DNA of 64,000 nt from Chryseobacterium sp. OV279. Its GTDB lineage: Bacteria; Bacteroidota; Bacteroidia; Flavobacteriales; Weeksellaceae. The notes below the pieces were generated by a model. It worked only from the letters and a program-made list of their open reading frames with translations, was not told where the DNA came from and made no database searches. The translations under genes were made by a program, and so were the position numbers. The stretch is from assembly GCF_900128945.1 (NCBI RefSeq), contig NZ_FQUD01000002.1, positions 958,371 through 1,022,370 on the forward strand, written 5' to 3'. Below, in pieces: positions 24,484 to 33,034 of this stretch (position 1 is its first letter; every line of letters begins with the position of its first letter).

Positions 24484-27012
24484 CTAAAATCTAAAAGAAT
24501 ACCCAATATAGGGTAAAATCTTAATGGCGTTGGTTTGATAGACCTGAAACCGGTTATCTTCGATTTCTGCATTGGCGAACAGGGGAGCAGGATTACCAAT
24601 AATATTGTTTATCCCAAACCGCAGTACTCCCTGCCTGTTAGAGCGGTATGTTTTGGAATATGCCGCCCCCAGATCAAGGTTATAATTATCCGGAAGTTTA
24701 TAGTTATTGGGTTCCGTCTCATACCCGTCAAAATTCTCCAGCCTGTTTTTACCGGCCAGTCCATCGCCAATATCCACCAGCGTATACTGAGGAACAGTAA
24801 TAGATTTTCCAGTAATGTAATTAAAAACACCCGAAACACTCCACCGTTCACCCAGATTAGCTGTTGCCATACAGGTGACCTGATTTCTTAAATCAGTCGG
24901 GGCCTTGAACGGTTTGCCTTCATTTATCTGTGCGGAAGAATAAATAGTTTTGCTAAGGGTATAATTGGCCTGTAAGCTCAGCCAGTTTAATTTTTGTTTA
25001 TATTCTATTTCTAAGCCTTGACTGTACCCTTTACCGGAAATGATCCTGTCCGGCCAGGGTGCAGTCTCATCAACGGGCATATAGTTTTCATCCAGCCTGT
25101 ACATTAAAATATTGTTGAAATTCTTCCGGTAAAGCTCAATACTGATCCCTCCCCCGGAGGAAAATGAACGGCGGTAGCCCAACTCGAAAATAAAGGCCTC
25201 TTCCGGTGGCAGGTCCTTATTACTGGGCGCACGGAATTCATTGGGAATGGATATTCCGCTTAAACTGATCTGATGGTAAAACTGGGCCATAAAGGAGTAG
25301 GCCGCAAAAAACCTGCTGGATGCATTCAGGTCATAAGAAATTGCGGTACGCGGCTGGAACGAATGATAGGTTTTGTTTTTTACCAAAAATGAGGTGTAAT
25401 GCAGTCCTGCCTTTAATTTCAGCTTATCCGAAAGGCTGATATCATTGTCCGAATAAAGCTTTAAGTGTACTGATTTCTGTGTTTCTGTATCTGGTACAGA
25501 TTCAGGATAAAAATCGGATACGGCAGCGCTGAACCTTGTGAAATTTACCCTAAAGCCAATAAAACTCTGCAGGTTGTTGTTCCATTGGTAGGTTAAGTCA
25601 TTATCGATGCCTACATCGGTGATCCTGTTGAACTGTGGCGTTCCTGTTGCCTCACCATCCTGTACCAGGTTGCTGTAATTGCTGAACAATAAGGTGCTGT
25701 TCTGGAAAAGTCTGCTGTTATGGACCTTGTTCCACCTTGCAGAAATCAGTTTGTTTCCCCAATCGAGCGTAAAATCCGGACGTTTTTCACCGGATATCCC
25801 CAAACTAAACCGGTCGCTGCCCAGATAAGAGGAAAGGTAGACCCGGCTGGTTGAATCAATCCTGTAATTCAGCTTAACGTTTATATCATAGAGATAATAC
25901 TTAAAATCTGATGGTCCTTTGTCCAAAAGACCGATAAGGCCATCGATCCAGCTCCGGCGTGCACTTGCGATAAAAGAAACCTTGTTTTTTATGATTGGCC
26001 CCTCAAACATGACCGAATTGGTAAGAAGCCCCAGGTTCGCAGCCCCGTGATACTCCTGCATATTACCTTCTTTTGTTTTGATATCGATTACGGATGATAG
26101 CCGCCCTTCGTATCGTGATGGAAAAGAGCCTTTATAAAAATCGATGTGCTTAACAATATCAGCATTAAAAATGGAAAGGAGCCCTGTAAAATGGTTATAG
26201 TTATATACCGGCGCGCCGTCCAGCAAAACCAGGTTCTGATCTGAGCTGCCACCCCTTACGTTCATGCTGCCACTGGCCATACCTCCGGAAACACCCGCCC
26301 TGAACTGTAAGGATTTTAACGGATCCTGCTGTCCCAGGGTGAAGGGCAGTGCTGGAGTTTCTTTTACATTTACCGCATGTGGATCCCTGAAAGAATTTTG
26401 CCTGCCCGATATTTTTACCTCCTCCAGTTTTATTTCCCCTTTTAAATGGAAATCATGTACCAGGTCACTTTTTAAGTGAATGGTATCAATCTGCGGCGGA
26501 TAACCGATATGGCTGACTTCAATAATATAAGTGCCTGGTTTCAGTTCCAGGCTGTAAAAGCCATAATCGTTTGCTTTGACAGCGATGTTATTGAGTGGCG
26601 CTTTTAAAGTCGCATAAGGAAGCGCCTCAAGACTGTTCTGCACATAGACAAAACCACTGAGCTTAAAATTCCGGGCAGGTTGTACCTGTACGGGATACAG
26701 TAATATTTTATTTCCCCGGTCTTCAAAACGCACCGGTTCTTTGGCCAGGAGTATGGACAGCAGGGTGGAGGTTTTGTACCTGCCTTTTTTGAGTTTAATT
26801 TTTTGCGTCAATCCAAGCTGGTTACTGCTGTAGGATAAAGGGATGCCCTGCGCCGCAATTTCTGAGAGATAGCTTCCGAGGGTTCCGTTTTCGGTGGTGA
26901 TGTAGACTTCTTTATTTAACAGACCTTCCTTTGCCTGTGCAAAAAGGCAACTGCAAAAACAAACAATGAGCAGATAACATAATATGGCTGCTTTGATTAT
27001 TGTTTTTCGCAT
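24484..27012 (-). CDS. TonB-dependent outer-membrane receptor with STN domain
   Basis: This 842-residue protein has a signal peptide (to about 25), then an STN domain (about 30-80, KEVYITTENGTLGSYLSEIA). A carboxypeptidase-regulatory-like beta domain follows (about 95-180), then the plug (about 200-310, with MNVRGGSSDQNLVLLDGAPVY) and the barrel to a final aromatic strand YIGYSFRF. The STN domain is the element that contacts FecR in transducing receptors. The gene overlaps the FecR gene by 16 bases and lies in one operon with an ECF sigma factor. No SusD partner follows, so it probably takes up a siderophore-like or other small ligand rather than a glycan (inference). Confidence 0.85.
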   Translation of the reverse strand: MRKTIIKAAILCYLLIVCFCSCLFAQAKEGLLNKEVYITTENGTLGSYLSEIAAQGIPLSYSSNQLGLTQKIKLKKGRYKTSTLLSILLAKEPVRFEDRGNKILLYPVQVQPARNFKLSGFVYVQNSLEALPYATLKAPLNNIAVKANDYGFYSLELKPGTYIIEVSHIGYPPQIDTIHLKSDLVHDFHLKGEIKLEEVKISGRQNSFRDPHAVNVKETPALPFTLGQQDPLKSLQFRAGVSGGMASGSMNVRGGSSDQNLVLLDGAPVYNYNHFTGLLSIFNADIVKHIDFYKGSFPSRYEGRLSSVIDIKTKEGNMQEYHGAANLGLLTNSVMFEGPIIKNKVSFIASARRSWIDGLIGLLDKGPSDFKYYLYDINVKLNYRIDSTSRVYLSSYLGSDRFSLGISGEKRPDFTLDWGNKLISARWNKVHNSRLFQNSTLLFSNYSNLVQDGEATGTPQFNRITDVGIDNDLTYQWNNNLQSFIGFRVNFTRFSAAVSDFYPESVPDTETQKSVHLKLYSDNDISLSDKLKLKAGLHYTSFLVKNKTYHSFQPRTAISYDLNASSRFFAAYSFMAQFYHQISLSGISIPNEFRAPSNKDLPPEEAFIFELGYRRSFSSGGGISIELYRKNFNNILMYRLDENYMPVDETAPWPDRIISGKGYSQGLEIEYKQKLNWLSLQANYTLSKTIYSSAQINEGKPFKAPTDLRNQVTCMATANLGERWSVSGVFNYITGKSITVPQYTLVDIGDGLAGKNRLENFDGYETEPNNYKLPDNYNLDLGAAYSKTYRSNRQGVLRFGINNIIGNPAPLFANAEIEDNRFQVYQTNAIKILPYIGYSFRF

Positions 27013-27956
27013 GTGATCCCGGATACGGTTACCTTTTTGCCTGAGATTTTGTAGGTAAAACCAAAAATACGGCTTAGTTCTTCAAAAACTTTCTCAGGCG
27101 GCTGGCGGTCATACTGTGATGTTAATAAGCATGAGCCTTCATAGCCATTTTCAACAACTATAGAAATATGATAATAATCTTCCAGTGCAGTAAAGACCTG
27201 TTTTAACGGCACATCTTTAAAATTAAGTTTTCCGCTTTTCCAGGCTAGGTCATTTTCATTAGCAGACACCTTTAATATCGTCCCGTTGGAAACAGAAACT
27301 GCCTGATTGGCGGTCAGAACGGTGGACTGGCCACTCGGTTCATCCTTTACGGCCACCTTTCCGCTGTTTACCAATACATGCTGGACTTTTCCGGAATTTT
27401 TAACAAGGAAAGTAGTCCCTAAAACCTGAACCAGCAACCGGTTGGATTTTACCCTGAAAGGATGCTTCACATCCCGTTTTACTTCAAAATAAGCTTCACC
27501 GGTAAGCGCTATTTCGCGGTTTGCCGAAAAATACCTTGGATAAGTTATCCCCGAGCTGCCATTAAGGGTAACTATTGAGCCGTCGCTAAGCGAAACTTTT
27601 TTAATTTCGTTGGCCATTGTATTTACCGTAACCGAACTGTTGAAGTAATACAGTAAACCTGAAACCATTACCAAAATTACTGATGCAGCAGCAATCCAAT
27701 AATTGAATTGTTTTCCCCATCCGCGCCCTTTATCTGCTACAGCCGGGCGTATCTGTTGTATTGTTTTCTCCCAGGCCTTATCCACAGAAAATAATTGTGG
27801 GCTGGAGGATTCATGGGTATCCGCCCAAAGGATTTTCAGGGTCACATATTCTTCACGGTGGTCTGCAATCCATTTTTCCAGGACCTGTTCCTGTTCTTTG
27901 GTAGTCTCGCCTGCGAAATGCCTGGCCAGCAATATGTTTATTTGTTCTGTGTCCAT
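26997..27956 (-). CDS. FecR-type anti-sigma factor
   Basis: The protein is 319 residues from the ATG at 27956; an upstream ATG at 27992 would overlap the sigma gene and has a poor context. The N-terminal cytoplasmic part (about 1-80, DTEQINILLARHFAGETTKEQEQVLEKW, shortened) binds the sigma factor. One membrane helix (about 90-108, WIAAASVILVMVSGLLYYF) follows, then the periplasmic FecR domain (about 115-215) and a DUF4974/STN-like C-terminus (about 245-315). It relays ligand binding at the TonB receptor to the sigma factor. Confidence 0.88.
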   Translation of the reverse strand: MDTEQINILLARHFAGETTKEQEQVLEKWIADHREEYVTLKILWADTHESSSPQLFSVDKAWEKTIQQIRPAVADKGRGWGKQFNYWIAAASVILVMVSGLLYYFNSSVTVNTMANEIKKVSLSDGSIVTLNGSSGITYPRYFSANREIALTGEAYFEVKRDVKHPFRVKSNRLLVQVLGTTFLVKNSGKVQHVLVNSGKVAVKDEPSGQSTVLTANQAVSVSNGTILKVSANENDLAWKSGKLNFKDVPLKQVFTALEDYYHISIVVENGYEGSCLLTSQYDRQPPEKVFEELSRIFGFTYKISGKKVTVSGITCEKQ

Positions 27957-27966
27957 GTTATTATCT

Positions 27967-28542
27967 TCATTTATAAAACGCATTATCTGCAAAAACCCCT
28001 ACGTATTTATATACAATATAAAGCATGAAAAAAGTGGAGTAGAGTGGATTTTTGTCAATGAAATCCCGCATATGTTTAATGGCCTTGCCCATTTGGTTTT
28101 CAACGGTTTTTATGGATATTCCCAGATGTTCTGCAATTTCGGCATATTTTAATTTCCCAATACGGCTGAGCTTAAAAACTTCGGCACATTTGGGCGAAAG
28201 GTCCTCAAAAGCTTTTTCTATAAGTAAGGAAATATTTTCTCCATCCTGCTCTTTGTTTATATCTTCGTGAATTTCCAAATCGTGTCCATCGATAGGAACA
28301 AGCCTGATGTTGTTTTTTTGACGGAGTGTAGAAATACTCCGGTTCCGTACAGCGGTAAAGAGGTAATTCCGCGCGGCCAGGTCGTTTGGCATTTCCTTTT
28401 TGAGCTCCCAAAAGCGGATCAGTACTTCCTGTACCACATCCTCACTTTCATCCCGGTCGGAAAGATATTTAAAAGCATGGTTACAAAGCGGCTGATAGTA
28501 CTGGTAATAGAGCGCTTTGAAATCCTGAATCTCTTTTTCCAT
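27967..28542 (-). CDS. ECF RNA polymerase sigma factor (FecI-like)
   Basis: This 191-residue protein has region 2 at about 10-75 (LCNHAFKYLSDRDESEDVVQ, with the DxxQE-type VVQEVLIRFWE) and region 4 at about 115-165 (KYAEIAEHLGISIKTVENQM). It is the first gene of the sigma-FecR-receptor operon. The C-terminal tail of about 25 hydrophobic residues (LYSTFFMLYIVYKYVGVF) is an odd addition; it might tether the protein to the membrane or simply be weakly constrained. Confidence 0.88.
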   Translation of the reverse strand: MEKEIQDFKALYYQYYQPLCNHAFKYLSDRDESEDVVQEVLIRFWELKKEMPNDLAARNYLFTAVRNRSISTLRQKNNIRLVPIDGHDLEIHEDINKEQDGENISLLIEKAFEDLSPKCAEVFKLSRIGKLKYAEIAEHLGISIKTVENQMGKAIKHMRDFIDKNPLYSTFFMLYIVYKYVGVFADNAFYK

Positions 28543-28722
28543 ATTTTAACAGATGCAACAAGGTTACATTTATAATCCGGAAAGATAATTAATATTTTCA
28601 ATACCGGGATTTTATTTTTTTTAAGGGTGGCATAGGGGTATTTACTTTTTGTGCGTATTTAAAGGGAAGCCAGCTAAGAAAATGCTGGAGAAGTTTAGAA
28701 TAAAATTATAAGCATTTAAAAA

Positions 28723-29337
28723 ATGAAAAAGTCAATGATTATTGTCGCAACCGGTTTAATGTTTTCAGCTACAGTAAAAGCGCAATCCGGCAAACATGAA
28801 ATACGTGTCGGCTATAGTGAAGGCAGTTCCTTAAAATTAATGGATGATGTTGTGGGTGGTTTTGCAAACGCACTTGTATCCGCAATAGTGCCAGATGCAA
28901 ACGCTTATGTTCAAAAAGACAGCAAAGAGCTTGGCGTTTTTGGACTGGGCTACCGCAACCAAATTACAGATCGTCTAAAGGTTGGAGGTGATTTGGGGTA
29001 CATGAAATCAGAACAAACCTTCGGACAGAAAGCAGCTGCTACGACCAAAATGGGTGATATCAAAAAAACACAGCACGTGTTTATCGCCATGCCGGTAGTA
29101 GAGTATTCCTATATCAAAACCCCCTGGTTGAATTTTTATGGATCTGCAGCAGCAGGTGTTAACCTTACTTCGTCAACGGAGCGTAAAAACGGCCAGACTG
29201 CCAAAGACAGCAAAGTCGGTTTTGCATATCAGGTAAGCCCTGCCGGATTAAGGGTGGGCAAGAAACTGGCTGGCTTTGCAGAAGTCGGATATGGGAATAA
29301 AGGTATCGTTACTGCTGGTATCAGTTATGGGTTCTGA
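28723..29337 (+). CDS. Outer-membrane beta-barrel protein
   Basis: This 204-residue protein has a signal peptide (MKKSMIIVATGLMFSATVKAQ). The mature part has about eight short beta strands (GKHEIRVGYSEGSS, LGVFGLGYRNQI, LKVGGDLGYM, ..., GYGNKGIVTAGISYGF), with a terminal phenylalanine as in OmpA-type small barrels. It is transcribed divergently from the sigma factor gene with 180 bp between, and may be a target of that sigma factor (inference). Confidence 0.7.
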   Translation: MKKSMIIVATGLMFSATVKAQSGKHEIRVGYSEGSSLKLMDDVVGGFANALVSAIVPDANAYVQKDSKELGVFGLGYRNQITDRLKVGGDLGYMKSEQTFGQKAAATTKMGDIKKTQHVFIAMPVVEYSYIKTPWLNFYGSAAAGVNLTSSTERKNGQTAKDSKVGFAYQVSPAGLRVGKKLAGFAEVGYGNKGIVTAGISYGF

Positions 29338-29369
29338 TAGAAACGCAGTAGATTAAAAAAAATAAAATT

Positions 29370-29462
29370 ATGGAACGTCTGTTAAAATTTGTTTTCCTGT
29401 TTGGAATTATTGCTTCTTTTTTCTCATGTCGGAGCGATAGTGAAGAAAAAATAGAAGATTGA
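29370..29462 (+). CDS. Very small lipoprotein, possibly frameshifted
   Basis: This 30-residue frame (MERLLKFVFLFGIIASFFSC then RSDSEEKIED) starts 33 bases after the barrel protein stop. It has a full lipobox (ASFFSC), so export and lipid anchoring are plausible. After the stop, the +1 frame continues with a protein-like stretch (DPESQFDDLFNQLLNL) up to a terminator. A one-base shift near 29460 in a formerly longer lipoprotein is therefore possible. Confidence 0.45.
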   Translation: MERLLKFVFLFGIIASFFSCRSDSEEKIED

Positions 29463-29511
29463 TCCGGAGAGTCAATTTGATGATCTCTTCAATCAACTCT
29501 TAAACCTACGA

Positions 29512-29535
29512 TTTTTACAAATTGTAGGTTTTTGC
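29512..29535 (+). terminator. Terminator after the small lipoprotein
   Basis: Stem aaacctac (29512-29519) / gtaggttt (29524-29531), extended internally by A/T pairs and followed by a T run. The stretch 29536-29826 shows no gene. Confidence 0.7.
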
Positions 29536-29826
29536 TTTATATAGCTACTATTTTCGAAAATGCTGACTATTTTTACTTTAAAACCCGTGTAAATGAAGAT
29601 CAGTTTTTATAAGATTTTTCAATCCCTGTATCGAGATTGTGATTTCATTTTTCCCTAAATTAATTACTGATTTATTTTCAACTTTTATTTTTGATTAAAA
29701 ATGTAAAACGGGCTCAAAATAAATGTCAATAAAACGCAGTAGGCGGTTAAAATCACCCTATGCTATAAAAGGTTAAATTTTGGTGATTCTGAAAAATAGA
29801 GAGACAGCATGGTGAATAGATAAAGA

Positions 29827-30177
29827 TCATTTTAGGGCTTCCCGATGAGATTTTGCCCATTTTACCATAGTTTGAATCAAAGGATAAAGTGATGCACAAT
29901 ATTCCGTCAGATTATAGGTTACCGTTTTCGGGAAATCGGGGTCCTGTTCCCTTAATATCAGTTTATTCATTTCCATTTCTTTAAGCTCTTTGGAAAGCAT
30001 TCTAAAAGTAATTCCGGGTATACTTTTCGCTATTTCGCGGTACCGGTGATTTCCGTTATAGATGGCCACCATCACCTGTGGCCGCCATTTTCCGCTTATC
30101 ACGTATAATGTATCCTGAAGGTATTTCAGATCCTCCTGGTCTTTCACGGTACATACATAAGCAGCTTCTTGTTTCAT
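29827..30177 (-). CDS. HxlR-family winged-helix regulator
   Basis: This 116-residue protein has the HxlR pattern: an N-terminal cysteine (C9) before a winged helix with LYVISGKWRPQVMVAIYNGN and ITFRMLSKELKEMEMNKLI. Family members sense aldehydes, quinones or redox stress, often through the N-terminal cysteine. The gene is divergent from the enoyl-CoA hydratase-like gene with overlapping promoters, so it probably represses that gene and itself. Confidence 0.85.
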   Translation of the reverse strand: MKQEAAYVCTVKDQEDLKYLQDTLYVISGKWRPQVMVAIYNGNHRYREIAKSIPGITFRMLSKELKEMEMNKLILREQDPDFPKTVTYNLTEYCASLYPLIQTMVKWAKSHREALK

Positions 30178-30214
30178 AAAAATGGTCTAACGATATACTC
30201 AGGTATAGCATTTA

Positions 30215-30244
30215 CAAAAATATAAAATAGTACCTCTAATTTTG
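30215..30244. promoter_or_regulatory. Divergent promoters of HxlR and the enoyl-CoA hydratase-like gene
   Basis: Minus strand: TATTTTTG at 30222-30215 serves the HxlR gene. Plus strand: TAATTTTG at 30237-30244 serves the gene starting at 30270. Both match TAnnTTTG and lie 15 bases apart, so one bound regulator could block both. Confidence 0.55.
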
Positions 30245-30269
30245 TTTCTATACAATAGAATTTATAGAT

Positions 30270-31103
30270 ATGATAAACAGTCAAAATTTTGAAACGGTAA
30301 AGGTCTCCATCAACCAATCAGTAGCATATATTAGCATTAACAATCCTCCGGTGAATGTTTTAGATGTAAAGCTGATGGCTGAGATCAAAATGATTCTTTC
30401 CGGTTTTTCCAATGATCATTCAGTGAAAGTAATTGTATTTGAAAGTGAAAATCCGGATTTTTTCATTGCCCATGTCGATATGAGCCTGATAGACCATCCC
30501 AATGCTTTTGATGAATTAGCTAAGGAAATTCCCGACCATTTAAATGTTTTTCAGGCTTTTGGTGAAACAGTAAGAAAACAGCCACAAATAACCATAGCAA
30601 AACTCAAGGGAATTGCCCGTGGCGGAGGTGCTGAGTTTATTGCGGCAGTGGACATGAGCTTTGCTTCAATAGAAAAAGGTCAGTTGGCACAGTGTGAAGC
30701 TTTAATGGGAATTATACCCGGAGGTGGCGCAACTGTTTATCTGAAAAATAAAGCAGGAAGATCCCGAGCTTTGGAAATCATTTTGGGAGCAGACCTGTTT
30801 GATGCTGTTACGGCTGAAAAATATGGCTGGATTAATCGTGCGATTGCCAATGATGAAATTGATCAGTTCGTAGATCGGTTGGCTCAAAACATAGCCAACC
30901 TACCCGAAGGAGTTATTGCTGCGGCTAAGAAAACTTTATACCCCGCTGGCGTTGAAGAAGAATTCCACTTAGAAAGTGCAAATTGGGAAGCTTTATTTGT
31001 AAAGCCCAATGCTGAAAAATTAATCCGTGGAGGTTTGAAAAATGGTGCTCAAACAATAGAAGGCGAATTGCATCTGGAAGAAATTCTGAGAAGATTAGCC
31101 TGA
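30270..31103 (+). CDS. Enoyl-CoA hydratase/isomerase-family protein
   Basis: This 277-residue crotonase-fold protein has the N-terminal NPPVNVLDVKLM and the oxyanion-hole segments at about 60-75 (PDFFIAHVD) and 112-122 (KGIARGGGAEF). GIIPGGGATVYL at about 148-159 carries the region where hydratases usually have a catalytic glutamate; here it reads GIIPGGG, so classical hydratase activity is uncertain. The substrate is unknown. The adjacent divergent HxlR regulator suggests induction by a small reactive compound. Confidence 0.8.
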   Translation: MINSQNFETVKVSINQSVAYISINNPPVNVLDVKLMAEIKMILSGFSNDHSVKVIVFESENPDFFIAHVDMSLIDHPNAFDELAKEIPDHLNVFQAFGETVRKQPQITIAKLKGIARGGGAEFIAAVDMSFASIEKGQLAQCEALMGIIPGGGATVYLKNKAGRSRALEIILGADLFDAVTAEKYGWINRAIANDEIDQFVDRLAQNIANLPEGVIAAAKKTLYPAGVEEEFHLESANWEALFVKPNAEKLIRGGLKNGAQTIEGELHLEEILRRLA

Positions 31104-31120
31104 GATTAACCTATCTGTTA

Positions 31121-31155
31121 AAAGCTGCAATTGAGATCCTATTGCAGCTTTATAT
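31121..31155 (+). terminator. Terminator after the crotonase-family gene
   Basis: Perfect 11-bp stem aaagctgcaat (31121-31131) / attgcagcttt (31141-31151). Confidence 0.75.
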
Positions 31156-31287
31156 TTCAGTTTGATATTTTTTCCGGAAAATTACAAAAGACGAAGTTGG
31201 GTAAGGCAGTGTATGCATTCCTGTGGCTCAGTTTAAAAAAATCCCATAAGATGATTGGATCTATGTAGTTGAATTTGAGTAGGTCAA

Positions 31288-31617
31288 TTAATGACCTGAG
31301 GATTTTGAGAATACATTAATCACAACAACACCTGCTACGATTAATAACATTCCTAATAATGCAGGGGTATCCAGTTTCTGTTTAAAAATAACCACAGAAA
31401 CGGCTGCTGTCAAAACAATTCCTAAGCCTGCCCAAATGGCGTAGGCAATGCCCAAAGGAATAGATTTTAAAGCCTGAGAAAAAAGGAAGAAACAGGCACT
31501 AAAGGCAATCACAGTTATGATACTTGGAATTAATTTTGAAAAACCATTCGATTTTGATAAAAAGCTGGAACCTACTACTTCAAAGCAGATGGCCAGTCCT
31601 AAAAATAAATACTTCAT
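31288..31617 (-). CDS. SMR-family multidrug efflux protein
   Basis: This 109-residue protein has four hydrophobic helices. Helix 1 carries the conserved glutamate in LAICFEVVGSS (E13), the proton- and drug-binding residue of EmrE-type pumps. Helix 3 carries GIAYAIWAGLGIV. Members export quaternary ammonium compounds or guanidinium as dimers. Its promoter region holds an FNR-box-like palindrome identical in core to that of the neighbouring DUF6506 gene. Confidence 0.88.
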   Translation of the reverse strand: MKYLFLGLAICFEVVGSSFLSKSNGFSKLIPSIITVIAFSACFFLFSQALKSIPLGIAYAIWAGLGIVLTAAVSVVIFKQKLDTPALLGMLLIVAGVVVINVFSKSSGH

Positions 31618-31703
31618 TTATGAGTCTGTTTTTTCGGCCAGATCCTGGACGAATATTTTAATTATTTATGGTACAAAGGTCAGGCAGAATTTGAATGTTT
31701 TTT

Positions 31704-31717
31704 TTGATGTAAATCAA
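31704..31717. promoter_or_regulatory. Crp/Fnr-type operator upstream of the SMR gene
   Basis: TTGATGTAAATCAA is a near-perfect palindrome of the FNR-box form TTGAT-N4-ATCAA, extended by T/A on both sides. Its centre lies about 41 bases upstream of the start expected from a -7-like ccTTTGta (plus coordinates 31674-31680), the class II activator position. A second copy is at 32451. Confidence 0.7.
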
Positions 31718-31773
31718 AATCGCTAATGGTTTTTCGAATTGGGAATAATGTTTCTTTGTGCAGTTAAATAAAT

Positions 31774-32403
31774 CTACGGAGCTGTTATGTCCAGAGTGAA
31801 GCTTCCCACACCCACCGGTGCAAGACCATTGACGGCTTCAATCACCTGGGCTGCACCGGCAGCCGTAAATCCGCCGTAAAGTTCAATCAGTCCAAAGCCG
31901 GATTCCGCAAGTTCTACAGCAACTTTAGCTCCTGTGGCTTCGTCCGGGACAGGAATGAAGGTCGTGTGCTGAGGATCGAATGCCTTCTCGAAACGGTCGC
32001 GGTCAGGATCGCTGCCACTTTCTAGAATAATGAATGCTTCGCGGGGTGGATTTCCTTCGTGGAATGAGGTGCTGAAATGGGCAGCTAATACCAGCGATTC
32101 GAATCCGAAAGTAACCGAACTCACCTTAGCCCGACTGCCGATTGCTTCACTAACCTTTGCTCTCCAGGTGGGAGAAATAGCACCACAGAGTTCAATAAGT
32201 TCCGCACCTTCGTCCACCAGTGCTATAGCGGCAGAAAGAGATTCTGAAGGATCACCGATCGCCACAATGGTCAGCCGGCCTGATGCACTTTCACGGACAA
32301 ATCTGGTTTTGTTAGGCTCCGCACCATAACCTTCATAAATAATAGCTTTGTTGAGAATAACGGGGCTTTCTTTTTCCTCTGTACTTAATTTTTTGTTTTG
32401 CAT
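31774..32403 (-). CDS. DUF6506-like protein with internal duplication
   Basis: This 209-residue soluble protein consists of two similar halves. First half (about 18-105): KAIIYEGYGAEPNKTRF ... GAELIELCGAISP ... VSEAIG ... SVTFGF. Second half (about 122-207): EAFIILESGSDPDRDRF ... GFGLIELYGGFTA ... VIEAVN ... VGSFTL. It resembles DUF6506, usually single-domain. The function is not known. It lies between the SMR pump and a Crp/Fnr regulator and shares the operator, so it probably acts in the same stress response. Confidence 0.7.
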   Translation of the reverse strand: MQNKKLSTEEKESPVILNKAIIYEGYGAEPNKTRFVRESASGRLTIVAIGDPSESLSAAIALVDEGAELIELCGAISPTWRAKVSEAIGSRAKVSSVTFGFESLVLAAHFSTSFHEGNPPREAFIILESGSDPDRDRFEKAFDPQHTTFIPVPDEATGAKVAVELAESGFGLIELYGGFTAAGAAQVIEAVNGLAPVGVGSFTLDITAP

Positions 32404-32450
32404 ATCTTAATTTCTTGATGCAAAATTGGTGGATAATACAGATGAATTTT

Positions 32451-32464
32451 TTGATGTACATCAA
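32451..32464. promoter_or_regulatory. Crp/Fnr-type operator upstream of the DUF6506 gene
   Basis: TTGATGTACATCAA is a perfect 14-bp palindrome with T/A flanks like the copy at 31704. On the minus strand a -7-like CAATTTTG (plus 32421-32428) would set the transcription start about 42 bases from its centre. It lies 10 bases beyond the stop of the Crp/Fnr gene (32474). Confidence 0.75.
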
Positions 32465-32473
32465 AATAACTGT

Positions 32474-33034
32474 TTACGATTTTCTGATTCTGCTCAACGT
32501 TTCCTGTGTGATACCCAGAAAAGAGGCAATATGCCCAAGATTGACACGCTGCTGCAGGTATGGCATTTGAATAATCAGGTTCCTATACCGTTCTGTAGCC
32601 GTTTCGAAGTGCAGTGAATTAATTCTTTCTTCAAGAATAACGCAGAGTTCTTCCGCTATTTTTCTGCCAATCAGGTTGAGCTCGGGATATATTTTATATA
32701 AATTCTCCAAATCATCAACTGAAATGGAATATACTTCCGAATCCTCCAGAAACTGAATATTTTCGGGCGAGGGTTTGTTAGCGTACATCGGCATTATCGC
32801 TCCGAAAATTTGGTTTTCCGCCCCAAACCAGACATTAATCTCCCTTTCATTCCGGTAAATATAAGATCGGATAATCCCTTTATTCAATACAAAATAGCTG
32901 GCCAGAATTTGTCCCTGTTTCAGCAGGTGGCTGTTTTTCTTTTTCTGAAAATGTTTCGTTTTTTGCTCAATTGCTTTTTCAGCTTCACTGGTAATCGGGC
33001 CGTATTTTTTGAGTTGTTGAATCAGTGGGTTCAT
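32474..33034 (-). CDS. Crp/Fnr-family transcriptional regulator
   Basis: This 186-residue protein has a cyclic-nucleotide-binding-like beta-roll (about 20-115; SHLLKQGQILASYFVLNKGI, shortened), a long dimer helix and a short C-terminal HTH (about 150-186, VNLGHIASFLGITQETLSRIRK). No cysteine cluster typical of FNR [4Fe-4S] is seen, and cAMP-contact residues are not obvious. The ligand is unknown, as for most Bacteroidota members. The two palindromes at 31704 and 32451 are its probable binding sites. Confidence 0.87.
   Translation of the reverse strand: MNPLIQQLKKYGPITSEAEKAIEQKTKHFQKKKNSHLLKQGQILASYFVLNKGIIRSYIYRNEREINVWFGAENQIFGAIMPMYANKPSPENIQFLEDSEVYSISVDDLENLYKIYPELNLIGRKIAEELCVILEERINSLHFETATERYRNLIIQMPYLQQRVNLGHIASFLGITQETLSRIRKS

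Noticed and set aside
30270..31103. Naming the crotonase-family gene as a specific fatty-acid oxidation enzyme
   Set aside because: The usual catalytic glutamate is not seen in the expected segment, so only the family is given.
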